Shown here one piece after another: positions 48,656 through 60,473 of a stretch of DNA of 64,000 nt. Every line of letters begins with the position of its first letter. Position 1 is the stretch's first letter. The notes beneath the pieces were generated by a model, which was given only the letters and a program-made list of their open reading frames with translations, ran no database searches and had not been told where the DNA came from. The position numbers and the translations under genes are program-made. The stretch covers positions 33,959,492-34,023,491 of the forward strand of contig CM066914.1 in assembly GCA_033964015.1 (NCBI GenBank), written 5' to 3'. Source of the DNA: Scolanthus callimorphus. Taxonomy: Eukaryota; Cnidaria; Anthozoa; Actiniaria; Edwardsiidae.

Positions 48656-49873
48656 CCCCGTAAGCTGAAGCTAATAGTTATGCTAATGTAAATATTTTTA
48701 CACGGTTCCAATAAAAATCTATCTATCTATCTATGGCATTAGGCAAAACGTCCCCCCCTTTTCATGGGGTCTAACTACTTTGCTAGTTAGAAAACGTGCT
48801 CACGAACCATTGAAACGGCAGCATACCAATGATTTTTGTCACTAGTAAAACAGATAAAACACTCCAGCTCGTTTTGTAAACTTTACATAAATATCACGTT
48901 GTCAGATGGTTGGCAGACAAAACTTTATAGCCCCTCCCTTTTACGATGCAAAAACGTTTTTGTCCCCCCCTAAGCAACCAAACTTTTTAGCCCCCCCCCC
49001 CCCCATCACATTTACCAACACCCCCCATAAATAATGACCACTCCCTTAGATTCTGTTGAACATGATTCCACTTAAAAAGGATTTTAAGGGAGGCATACAC
49101 TTCAATCAAACAAGGCGCAGGCAAATGATATGTTAAAAATTGCTAAATTTCTTTCTAATTGGTGCTGGTTTTGTTTTCCTGTAGCTTTGATGAAGGATTT
49201 GCGCTCCCAGGCTTCGTGGGTCCCGTGTTCAGGCCCGTAGCTCGCATTCTTGGAGGAGTTCGTTGTCCTCAGTTTTTCAGAAAAAAAAACCCTGTATAAA
49301 CCAAATTTATAGCTGCATTTTGTCGTGTTTCCTACCTGTTTTGTGACCAAAACCCCGATTTTTCTCTCCTCAAGGCAAGGGGGTTCGTTCGAACCCTTCG
49401 AAACCCCCTCCTACAGGTCTGCTGTTTCTCTATCCGTATCCTCGCGCGCAATTGTAAACTCAGTTAGTTGCCCTTCAAAATTCCGCCGAGATTTTCTTCA
49501 TAACTTTTTTTGCCCTGAGGTTTTTGCTATTAGCTTGTTTTTCTTTCTACGATCTTGTAAGGTTTTTGCTATTAGCTTGTTTTTCTTTCTACGTTCTTGT
49601 CAGAGTTTGAAATGAAAGACTTGACTTTCACGCTCGGCCAGCACGTATTATCAGTTTTACAGATTGCTTCAGTCGCACCATATTTTCATTTTTCAAACGA
49701 ACACAAGCTCCCAAAATTAGCCTTTCGAAGGTTGCCTGTGAAGTGTACACATTTCATTTTTGTCTAAAACGAATTTTTGAAAATGATAAATTGGTTATCG
49801 GCGCTTTTTATATTGTGGAATATAGCCGCGGAATATAGTATTTTTATTCCACTAAATCGGAAAGGTCTAGTAT
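47297..49873. mobile_element. Putative 2.6-kb element bounded by TAGACCTTTCCGATTTAG inverted repeats
   Basis: TAGACCTTTCCGATTTAGCG with following GGAATAT at 47297 is mirrored by TATTCCACTAAATCGGAAAGGTCTA ending at about 49872, and further inner ATTCCGCGGCTATAT also pairs with ATATAGCCGCGGAATAT. A TA duplication is possible. The interior has no recognised transposase, a C32 run (48623-48654), a LINE-like 3' tail (AATAAA then ATCT repeats, 48708-48735) and unrecognised frames at 47829-48240. It may be two ends of a decayed element or a coincidental pair. Confidence 0.45.
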
Positions 49874-50396
49874 GCCACTTCAAAGCATTGTATAACTAGT
49901 ATTTATACCTTGGACTATTCTCTATATTCATCCTTTAGTAAGTGTTAGATGAGCAATAGCCTTTTGTAACGGATAATATATAAATTAACTAATATTGAGA
50001 AGGTGCAAACTTGATTACTTCTACAGTTTGATTCGTAGGTTTTTCAAATAGATGACCAATACGTCTACCGTATGAACCTCGCTCGTTTTACCAAATATTG
50101 ATCAATGCATCTGCAATGTGTTGAACGTCATTAGCACCAGTTTCTTGCTTTAAAGGCATTTGGTTACAAATAGCAAATCATAAAATTTTATGCAGGCCAA
50201 AAAAAGACGCGGGCGGGGACGAGAAACATTTATTTAATTTTACTAGGCCTAATAATATACTTGGTGATAACCATGATACTTGTTGATAACTTTCCCAGCT
50301 GTCCTATATTGTACACATTTACTCAGAAATGCGAGCTTGTCACAATGACTAGCTGTGACAACATTTCTTATATGATCATTTCTCGAATTCTTAGGC

Positions 50397-50714
50397 AGGG
50401 TTCGCACGGGTCCTTGAAAACCTGGAAAGTCATGGATTTTACAAATGTCCTTTTCCAGGCCTGGAAAGTCCTGGAATTTTTACAATAGCCCATCAAAGTC
50501 ATTAAAAGTCATGGAAATATTTTCCTGAAGAAATATTACAATATGTTGGGTGTGTTTGTTGTAAAATTTTGAATTAAAGGATACCCATGTTGCTCTGATC
50601 GTGCGCAAACACCCGCATTTTTCATTATGAAAGGTCATTAAATTTTTCGAAACGTCCTTGAAAAGGTCTTTTAAAGTCCTGGAATTTTGAAAGGAAAACG
50701 TGGGAATCCTGTTA
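50397..50714. mobile_element. hAT-like MITE, CAGGGTTCGCACGG family
   Basis: The left end CAGGGTTCGCACGGGTCCTT and inner CCTGGAAAGTC/CATGG units are mirrored on the right by CTGGAATTTTGAAAGGAAAA..GGGAATCCTG. The CAGGGTTCGCACGG terminus with TCCTTGAAA/TCCTGGAA repeats is a well-known hAT-type design in animal genomes. Boundaries are approximate. Confidence 0.6.
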
Positions 50715-52550
50715 GGTGTGAGAGTTAGGTCCATAGGTTGGCAGATGTGATATTGTCGAGGTGACGTTGCACAATAATGCTTTGATTATAGTACTTGTGA
50801 GCTAGTAAAAATCTATTGCCTTAATATCAAAAGGAACGTCACCAAGGTTCCAATTATTTTTATTGGTAAAAAAGAATATTATTTAGTGCATTATCTTTAT
50901 AATAAAATTTTAATATCCCGATTTCAAAATTAATTTTAAATAAAATGTAAATTTAAGTTGTATTATAATCTGATTAGTTTAAAAGTTTAACTTTGTGTTA
51001 CTTTTAGACCACAGCTTCATCATTACAGCCAAATATTTTGTCCATATCTCTCTGCATTGCGGCATGGAACCCTAATTAAGCTACATCCATTTGTGGTACG
51101 CTACCATGAACAGCAAACGTTTTCCATGTTCTTAAATCAGTTTGTTAGGATTCTAAAAATGTTCTTTAAATGTAATGGGGATGCACATAAACCCCAATAT
51201 CTTCAAGCTGTGAAAATAACACGATCCTGTATGGATGTGATGACAGAGCGGGATTCAGATGAATGTCGAGAACTAGATGCAAAGTAAATATGACTTGTGT
51301 TTAGTCGTGACCAAAGAACAAGAGACCTGATTGGCTGACTAAACAAAGACCCTAGACCTCAACCAATAAGAACGCATAGAAATACTTTCGACAGTCATCT
51401 GTATCCGCTCTTTACCATTCGCCTTGGTCACATGGCAGCCATCTTGGATTTTTTTAAACAGAAATGACTATGCGTGCACCAGCTAACACGATTGGCCTCG
51501 CCTACATGCATGCTTTGCTGTATCAGGAAATCCAAGATGGCGTCCATGTGACAAAGGCGAATTCTGCGAAGGGATGTAACATCACTGTATTTATATCATC
51601 AGTTTGGGTTGCTCGCTTGTTATTGTGATTTAAAAATATTTACAGGGCCAACAATTAACTACATTTATAGCACTTGCTGTTACCGTACCGCTCTCGAGTA
51701 ACGTAACATCGACTCGCGAGTCTCGAGTCTATGGTACATTTAGGATACTTTTAATGATTTATACCCACATGTCATCTGTTGATTAACCTTAATGCATTTA
51801 GATGATAATTATTATGCTGATTTTTTACCTTACACTTCTCAGAATGAGAACAGGTGTGTGCAAATTGAATGATTGTGGCCAATGTGTTTTGAAAGGAAAA
51901 TAAATCAATAAATCGTCAAATGCTCCATTAGACCATAATGAATGATAAGTCACCGAGATGAAGTGCAGGTGACTATGCACTGATAATCACAGAGCCTGAG
52001 GCGACTAATTGTTTTAGTATAATTGCACAAGTGCCTCATAAGATTTTTAGACAGAAAACTTGTTTTTGTGGATTTAGCAAACCTGCATGTATACTCCCAA
52101 TGCTTTCAATGTTATAGTCACCGGTAAGAGATTATAGCAAGAGTGGAATTTCTTATAGTCAATTGAGTAATTTATACTTTAAAATGTTTACTTTTGAAAT
52201 ATCCTTCCTTATTCTATTAAAGAGTCTTGAAAATGGAAAACTACAAAATGCTGACATGTATGCAACAACTTTAAAAATTTTTTTGTGATATCAAATTCCA
52301 TATTAAACTAACTTAGGCCAGTTTCAGATGTCGAACTTTTGCTTTGTCGAATCCAATTGTTAGAAATTTCATTTGCAGCTTAGGGGACAGTTTGTCTAGT
52401 GCAAAAGGTAAATCTAGATGGACCATGGCAGAACAAAAATGAATGTAAAGTTTGTTTCTATTGTTAATTCTTTCTTTGGTTGTGAAATGGAAAAAAACTA
52501 GTCGACTGAATTAGATCCGACGCGGCAAAAGATCGACGTTCGAAAAGGCC
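50715..52550. other. Spacer downstream of the FUT8 gene with one inverted-repeat element
   Basis: No gene is supported. A frame at 51057-51287 has no recognisable domain. TTCGCCTTGGTCACATGGCA/GCCATCTTGGATTT (about 51418-51450) is mirrored by AAATCCAAGATGGC/GTCCATGTGACAAAGGCGAA (about 51526-51561), a foldback element of about 145 bp. The FUT8 3' untranslated region must lie at the right-hand end. Confidence 0.5.
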
Positions 52551-55500
52551 TTATTCATAAGTGGGAAATTCAGCTGTTTCCATTACCTCTTCCACTTTCC
52601 AGGAAGGAAATAACCCAACTTGGCCTGATCTGTGATTAGTTCCCTTAGAATAGCCGTCCCAGTGATTTCCCGCAATACCAATCAAATCACCGACCTCTAG
52701 ATCGATCTCCTCTGGTGTATCGGAAGTGTGCGGCATGATTGCCTTCACATTATGACCAGACTGCCCTCCAAAGTAGTATATGTCATCAAGGGATTGGAAG
52801 TACTTCGATGCATCTGGGTGCCTGGCTTGCATCATTTCATAACCTACACGACACACCTGGTGGGCAAACGTTTTTAAAATTAATAGTGTTGTGTGAACAT
52901 GTTGCCACCTTAAATCATCATCATAATAATAATAATTCTACTAATGCTACGGGTCTTTGGCACGCCACTCTTCGGCTTTTGAGCTGATATATTGAAACGA
53001 TTTTTAAGACGGGCAGAAACCATCTTGTGGTCAGTGCAGCAGTCAGCACTCGGTCGAGCTCGTGAATCTATAATATCACTCTTGTAGTGTTTGACAATGA
53101 TATAATCGATAAGATGTCACCATGTTCACTTATGGATGTCCGTGTGAGAGAAGAGTGTGTTAGTGTGTTCTTGGGGTCTTCCTGAGTGGAGAAAGCTGTA
53201 GTCCTGGAATACGACACTCACTGAGACAGGAAATGTTGATATTAAGGCAAGCTTTAAGGCTACCAGAGCTGATCGCCGTTCTGGCACCTGGCATTTGATA
53301 GTAGGTACGTCAGACAAAGTCCGGACCTTCCAACAAAGCTAGTTTAACTTTTAATGAGCAGATCTGGGCTGATCAGGGCCACGGGGTCCACAAGGCTTTA
53401 CCTTGGGTCCATCATTCTAGCTGTTATGCTGCACAGATCCATGGCGCAGATGTTGCTGTCTATGTGATTTCTTCTATGGGTCTGAAGCGGGTTAAATACC
53501 ATTGCTGGGGGTTGCTGGCCCAGTGCAATGAGCAAGGAGGCTGCCCTCTTCCGCACTGGCGCTGAAAGCAAGCTGCTCTCCAAGCTGTCTTTGGCAGGAA
53601 TGCCCAGGAAAACCGAGATCGCTACAAACAAGCCAGAAACACCTACCAAAGGGAAATGCGTCGCCTTCAAAACTAGCAGCTCGATTCTGGAATTTTCCAA
53701 GGATCTTTTGGCATCCCTCAGCTAGTATAGTTGGGATTGAAAGACCTGCTAATTTTTAAAACAGGTTTTCCAAGCAAATCACTGACTTCCTTCTCTGTCC
53801 TTACCTGAGATGAAAATGTGCACACAAGAAAGTCACACTCTGACAACATCTGTATGTCAAAGATCACTCCATGTAGGGACTCATCACTGTACCGTGAACC
53901 TAGCGCAGCTGACTTAGATATGCTCACATCACTGATGAACTCAAAATCTTGATACCTGGAACAGACACAACAGAAGCCAGGTCATATTGGTGAGAAATCA
54001 TTACAGGAATAATAAGACACCAGGCGAGAACTAAATTTGCCAAACTTGCCTCCCCAAACAGTGGAACACATTTGAGTTACCTTGGTAAAAAAAAAGAAGT
54101 AAAGAAAAAACCCTGAAGCAGTATCATGCATACAAAAGCGATATTCTGATGATAACAAATTTAGATCTATTTTGATTTTTTCTTGTGAAACGTGTGGTTA
54201 ACAATTTAAGGCTAAAATGTGCTCCTTTTTCAAACCACCAGCAATACCCTGTTGATGGGACGAATTAGTTCAGGAGAATTGTGAAGAATTATGTGGATCC
54301 CATTTGGTTATCATTTGTTATGAAGGCTTTCTAAATTGTCCATTGCACTAGCTTGAATTCATATGAGAAGTGAATGATTTGGGGGTGTTTTTAGAAAGTT
54401 TGCTTTCTTGTGATTTTGCTACTATTCAGCTATTGCAAGTAGTTGACTTGAATAAAAAAAATGTAGATATTCCGGATTCGAAATGCGCTGTATTCGGAGT
54501 TGAAAGTGGATTCCATATTCCAGTTAGAAGTATTCCAGATTCCTTTTCAGATATTCCAGATTCCAAAGTCGAAATTCAATGCTTGGTATTTCACTTACTT
54601 CTTCTGCAGTTCTGGGAGCACTGAGTCATCATCTGAAGCAACAAATACCCTTTTCTTATCAACAAACTGTCTGAGTTCTAGTTTGTGGTAATAATGCTTG
54701 ACCCAGTACATGTACTCTTCCACAGAATGGAAGGCAGCTTCTGTATTAATCTTATCTGTACGGCGTACTTGAATGCTGAAAGTATTATTAAATAAGCAAT
54801 GAATTGGAAGTTATTGTGCTACCAAGAATGGTATTAAGATTTTCGATACCCACAGTTAAGATACAGGAATTTTCCGTAAATGGAAATCCAAGTACAAATG
54901 TGGTGATTACCCTAGCCCTAGACACTGAGCTATCTAAAATTAGAAACTATAGGTTTGGTTTTACAGATTGTACATTAATCAGTGGCGGATCCAGGATTTT
55001 TTCAGAGGGGGGGTTGCAGCACTCAATTGGACTGGTTATGACCTGGACTGAGTTCAAATAACTACTATTAAGCTATCACTCTCATAGGGGGGGTGGGGGG
55101 GGGGGGTGCAACCCGCACAACCCACTCCCTAGATCCGCCCCTGTTAATCTAAACTCTTCAAATGTTCCATGTAATAGTGTCATTCCAGAAATTATCCATG
55201 CCCTTCCTGCCAAAGGGTTTGGGATATGAGGCCCCTTCCCCACAGTGAAAAGTGAAAAATACAGTGAATGATGACAAAAAAGGCATTTGTGAATTTCTGG
55301 ATCCCTTCCAAGTGTGACTTTTTTTCTTGAATCACACATTCAAATATTCTGATAATCAAATAAGGAATCAATAAAAAGAGTATTGTGTGGTTCCAGAAAA
55401 TACCCCCCCCCCCCTCTCCCCCCAGGAAGGGATTGGAAATTCAAGATTCAAGAGGGGTGGGGGTGTCACTTTTCAATAAAGGGGGGGGGGGGGTGGATAT

Positions 55501-58500
55501 TCTCACACAATGTGTGGTTCCAGAAAATATCCATACCCCCTCCACAGATGGGTGTTGAAAAGCGACCCCCCCCCACCCCTCTGGAATTTCCAAGGAAAAA
55601 TACAGTATTTGTATGGAAATGATCAGGTAAATTGACCCCCCCACCCCTCCAGAATTTCCAATGCCCTTCCTTAGGGGGGGTATGGATAATTTCTGGAACC
55701 ACACAATACAATCTTTTAGGAAAATACACTTTGAAACCCCACCTCCTTCCCTGGTCAAGTCACAAGCTAGTCCAGTCCCTGAACTCTCCTTCGCGGCTCC
55801 GTTGTTTCCTGGTGGTCGCCGAAAGGAGAGTCCAGAAACCTTTGGATGCGCATGCGCTAGATCTGACCAAGAACTTGGGTTTTTTCGTTAGTGCGCAGGA
55901 TCCAAATACCGTTGTCGGAAATGATCGTTGGCTTATGAGTTTTGTCCATCAATATAGGACGCCCTTGTGACCGTAACCGCTACAATTCAACAAACAATCT
56001 TCGACAGCGGTGTTTGGATAATGCGCACTAACGAAAAAACCCAAGTTCTTGGTCAGATCTAGCGCATGCGCATCCAAAGGTTTCTGGACTCTCCTTTCGG
56101 CGACCACAGGAAACAACGGAGCCGCGAAGGAGAGTTCAGGGACTGGACTAGTCACAAGCTGGACGGCATACTGAAAATACTGAGAGGTGCTTGCACAGTA
56201 ACTTGTTAAGGAATTTTTATTGGTTTTATTTTAATTAAAAATGGCCATTTGTGCCCTCTGGCACAGAGATTGTTCAACATATGGATTTTCATTTTTTGAC
56301 AAAAAGCTGACCTCTTGTAAGTGTCAACATGCAACAACAAAAGAAAAGTGAAAATGCTTAATTCTAGCAATTCTCTCCATTTCCATTAAAAGCTCTCCCT
56401 TGAAGGAAATAATATTTTGTGGCACAGGGTTTCATTGTGAAGATGGTATTTTAAAAAATGTAATTACTTTATGGGTTTATAGACTGATAATGCTGAAGAA
56501 ACCAAACAAAAGCACTCTCACCTGTTTCTTCTTTGTTGAAACAGATAATGAAAATAACTTTTGTGAAATAATCAGTGATAACTTTAACGTGATGAAAGGA
56601 GAGCTGAACACAAAGGTGTCCTCTGGGAATGGTTTGTACATAGAGGAAGACCCCATTTTATGGAAACCTGCCATTTAACCTACACACAGCCAATTATTTT
56701 GTAAATCTACCTAATAAACCTTCTTATATGTATCTCCATGAATGAAATCTAGTTAGGACAAAAGTACAAACAGTTTCCATTTCCTGTGATAAACATGGTT
56801 CTATTTCATAACTTAGTAATACAAAGTCTCTAACATGGGAAACCTCATAAACCCATGAATGGTTCAGCCGTGGTTTGGGGGAATAATTATTTGCTATGAT
56901 AATGACACAGAAATCCAATCCTGACAGGTGCATTTCTTGGATAACAAGTTTCTTATCACTCTTTGCTTATTATGATGCCTCAAAGGGGTTTATAACATCT
57001 ATTTTAACTTTAGAATTATACAATCAATTTAATATCAAATGCTGATCTGTATCTGCCTGATAGGTAATACTGTGTTTCAAGTCAATTTCATGTGCACTTA
57101 ATTTCTTTTCCATGTTTTTTTTTTTCAATGGAAAAGTGTGCACATCCTCAAATACAATCCTTTTTTATTATACATACATGTAGATAACCACCAGTGCACA
57201 ACATTGAAGACCTGCCAACGTCCTTGAATTATGCAGATTTTCCTTGCATAACACTTTGTTTTCCTCGCCTAATGCAGTGCTTTCAGGATGTTTTTAAGCA
57301 GGCGGTTATTTCAAAACGTAAAATAGAGTGAAGAAGCCGGCGGAGCTCTGGTGGTTGCCAGCTTGTTCTGACAGCACTGCTGATGACAGAACGACATGGC
57401 TTTTGGATTCCGAGTCATATTTAAAAAATATATTTTCAATATTGCTTGTCAATAATTTTTAACAAACTTGTTTTGGTGATCACACCAGAGATCACATAAA
57501 TGATTTGCTTCAAAATAATGGAGTTTTTTGGGTGGATTAGACCCATGGAGATATAATATTAATTTCCTTCAGAATGTCTTTGGGACATTTTCGGGACGGT
57601 CTCGGGTTGGTTGGAAAACTGTGGGCTTCATTGGAAATTTATTACCAGAATCAAAAGTTCCTCACCTACATTGCAATGATTATCTCTTTTTAAAATTGTT
57701 AATTATTTAGCCACCATTATATTTATCAATATTACTTGACGTAAATAGGCATATGCTTTCATATTTGTTAAACTTTTGTAACAATATAGGATATGTGTTT
57801 TTATTCTATGAAAATAAAGACCTATTATTATTATTATTATTATGGTTACTGGTACCTATTATAGCAAGTGTATAATTTGCTCAGAATTCAAATCTACTGC
57901 CCAGTATTTCCAACACAATTAAAGTTCAAGTCACCTGATGTCCACTTTCCACCAAAGACCTAGAAACATTTTAGTTCTGTGCTACTCTAGTGCTACTCTA
58001 GGTTGCCTGTACAAACTATGTTATGTCAGATTTTGCACCTATAAACTACCTGCCTGCCTTACCTTAACTATCTCTTTTCTAACCAAATGTAACTGCAAAA
58101 AAGTACAAATAAAAGATTTGTTGTTCTGGTAAAAAAAAAATAGCTCACCTTATGAAAACATCAAGGGCAACTTACAAAACCAAACAATATGATCGAGTAC
58201 ATAATATTGTTTGTGTGATCATTTCTGTATGTTGCAGTCAACACTATTGTTAAGTCAACACAATAGCAAGTTCCAGTAGCTGTCAAAAAATGTAAAAGCA
58301 AATTTGACTGTCTAGTGCTAGGAATGCTCTTCATTAGAACTAAAGCCTGAACTCAATATCCAGTCAGACTCTATTCATGCACCCGCATTATTTATCCAGT
58401 CCTCCTTAATAATGGAGTTGTTATGGCTCTGAAAGGTTGAGTATTATCGTCAGCCTTTATTTGTTTGACTGCGTATTTCAAAGTCATTACTTATGTATCT

Positions 58501-60473
58501 GTATGTATTCAGCTTTTTTATCATAAGAGTTTATTTTCATATTTTCCAGTTTGCTTGAAACTCTGGAGTCTATTGCTGCAGTTCTAATGATAAATTTTAT
58601 CTGATTTATTCACATCCTCCTTCCAGACTTCCTTTAAAAAAAGAAACAGCCAATAAGACTTCTACAGTAATTAACAGAGATAAGTGAATTACTTTTCCAA
58701 TAATCGGTATCATAACAACCAACAGTCATTATGAGAATGTACATCTTAATGAGTCTGATGAAATTACAATGTCTACTCATTTATGAAAAAATATCTTAGT
58801 TAAACTTACTCAATGGATTTACATTAGCTTCTGTAAATACACGGCTCACAATAAACAAAAATTGCAGTTACAATTCTAATTATTAACACATTTGTAGTAA
58901 AAAAACAATGACAACTTAGTTGACAACAATGTATAACCTATGCAAATGAGGAGAAAAGGAGAAAACTATATTCATGGTGACTATTACAAACTTTCTGATT
59001 CAATCTGGCAGAATAAGTTCACAATTTCTAGCACTAAGTAAACTATATCAGGAATTTTTGCTTTGGTTGTCAACACATTGTGCAGTGTAGAGTTCAAAAG
59101 AAGTTCCAACACCTCTTAAACTTTAAATCATTATAATCAATCTGTATAACTTTTACAAATTGCCCTAGTTAGATAAATGCACTGCAATTATAAGAAGATA
59201 TAAAAAGTGACATATTGAAATATATCCCATTTTTGCAATTATTATTGTTTTAAAGTGTTTTGTTTTCTGGTTTCATCCAGTGCTACTTACACAAAACACT
59301 GAAATTTTCAGACAATTGTTTTGATATTTAACAGACTTACCCAACAATTGGAGATCTGAATCCCATCCGTTCCCGTTTTTTATTTATTTCTTTTTGAACA
59401 TCAGGGTTGTATTGAAGAAGATATTTGGCAAATTGACCTATCCACCAAATGAATGGATGTCCATGGAGTCTTGAAAGCCTTTTGGAAATGTCTTCTGGCA
59501 CAACTTGTGGCATATATGGGGGTCTTGGAAAGAGACTATCGACAATGGGTAATAAAATATTCTGCTCTCTATTTTTCTCATCCCAGTTTCCCAAATGCCC
59601 TGAATACGTGACACAGGTGTCGCTAGGGGGTGCAAAGACACCCTCCCAGCCCTTACTAGAGTACCTCCAACCAGTTGACTCTATTATTAATGTTCTCTTC
59701 AAGCCGTATGCAACAATAAAGCAATAAAATACATGATGAATTTGGCAGCCATAACCACAGCCCTTGTTTAGTTGGCACACAAGCTTCTTGGCAGTGGAAC
59801 AATCCTTTGGATTCTGTAATGTCTTTAGTCTCTTTTGGACTAAATTGCTCAAATCTACGTGTTCATCCCATCTCAACTTACTCGCACCATCCATAAGACT
59901 TAACTTTTGCAAATCATTTGTCAACATACCATGAAGTGTTTCACTCAATGTTAACATATGCCTTAATCGTTTCTTAACTGTTGGTGAGGCTTTCTTGTTT
60001 ATTTTTGTAATTTCAGCGCTCAAGTAATAATGCAGCTCTCTCGCTTCATTGTCAACTTTCCTTCTTAAATTTTCATGTTCTAAGCTCGGGATACGCGGAG
60101 ATGATAATTGCTTCTCCGCTGCGGGCTTAGGAGGTGGTTTCTCAGTACGTTTAGTTCTTAACAATTCTTCTTTGGCTTCAATATAAACCTGATCTTTCTT
60201 CTGTCCTAGTAATTTCAAAAATTGTAGTCGTTTCTCTTTAGAGTTCACTAGCTCTTCTAAATTATATTTTTGTGCTTGAAGGTCTGAAAGCAATTGCTTG
60301 AACTTCTGGTTTTGAGCCTTTAGCAGTTCTACATGTCTCTCCCTTCTGTCCAACGTAGCTTGAGTCTTGTTGGAATCTTCTACTAAAACGAACAAGTGCC
60401 AACCCATATAACCAAGAATGAGAAGCCATAATGTTAGAAGTAACAATAAATATCGCCAAGATCTCCTATTCAT
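52551..60473 (-). CDS. FUT8: Alpha-1,6-fucosyltransferase (core fucosylation of N-glycans)
   Basis: Four minus-strand exons: 60473-59341, 54775-54599, 53955-53805, 52856-52551, all GT-AG and in phase. The product is 588 aa; human FUT8 is 575. It is a type II Golgi protein that moves fucose from GDP-fucose onto the innermost GlcNAc of N-glycans. Seen: a short cytoplasmic tail, a membrane anchor (about 7-30, [20 protein letters not shown]), a coiled-coil stem (about 35-110), the GT23 core with [10 protein letters not shown], the GDP-binding VRRTDK (about 381-386) and [23 protein letters not shown], and a C-terminal SH3 domain ([19 protein letters not shown]...GLFPSWKV). The start is the first ATG, directly before the anchor. 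The residue two before the double Arg is Gln (GIQVRRT) where vertebrates have His. No frame break is seen. Confidence 0.96.
52980..53180 (-). pseudogene. LINE endonuclease relic in FUT8 intron 3
   Basis: On the minus strand, [11 protein letters not shown] is followed after a small deletion by [33 protein letters not shown] and SARLKNRF. These match the C-terminal part of the APE-type endonuclease of non-LTR retrotransposons (DIHK, IDYI, D-x-x-TDH). Upstream minus-strand sequence to about 53330 may be more of the same element. In opposite orientation, 53590-53690 encodes [17 protein letters not shown], typical of the linker before reverse transcriptase, so the relic is rearranged. Confidence 0.75.
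54980..55143. mobile_element. 164-bp hAT-like MITE with 5-bp TTAAT duplication
   Basis: The ends CAGTGGCGGATCCAGG and CTAGATCCGCCCCTG are inverted. TTAAT flanks both exactly (54975-54979, 55144-55148). The interior is G-rich. Same family as 18727-18870, which independently shows a 5-bp duplication. Confidence 0.8.
55383..55706. mobile_element. Tandem pair of TGTGTGGTTCCA MITE units in FUT8 intron 1
   Basis: A complete unit runs from TGTGTGGTTCCAGAAAATAT at 55510 to the inverted GGTATGGATAATTTCTGGAA-CCACACA at about 55706. A partial unit with the same left end starts at 55385. The complete unit is nearly identical to 5106-5330, except that the poly-C runs are short (7-9 C) here. Confidence 0.7.
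55769..56149. mobile_element. 381-bp Mutator-like foldback MITE with 11-bp target duplication
   Basis: Arms of about 160 bp open AGTCCAGTCCCTGAACTCTC and pair almost perfectly with the right arm ending GGGACTGGACT. AGTCACAAGCT flanks both ends exactly (55758-55768, 56150-56160). The arms are highly similar to each other, so the insertion is likely recent. Located in FUT8 intron 1. Confidence 0.85.
57500..57842 (+). mobile_element. Likely LINE/SINE 3' end with ATT repeat tail
   Basis: AATAAA at about 57811 is followed by a TAT/ATT short repeat (57818-57842). This is the same signature as at 4842, 40625 and 48708. No coding part is visible, so only the tail is supported; the left boundary is arbitrary. 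Confidence 0.4.

Noticed and set aside
53528..53725. Plus-strand 65-codon frame with an apparently good start
   Set aside because: It overlaps LINE-relic sequence in another frame and lies within a FUT8 intron; no domain.
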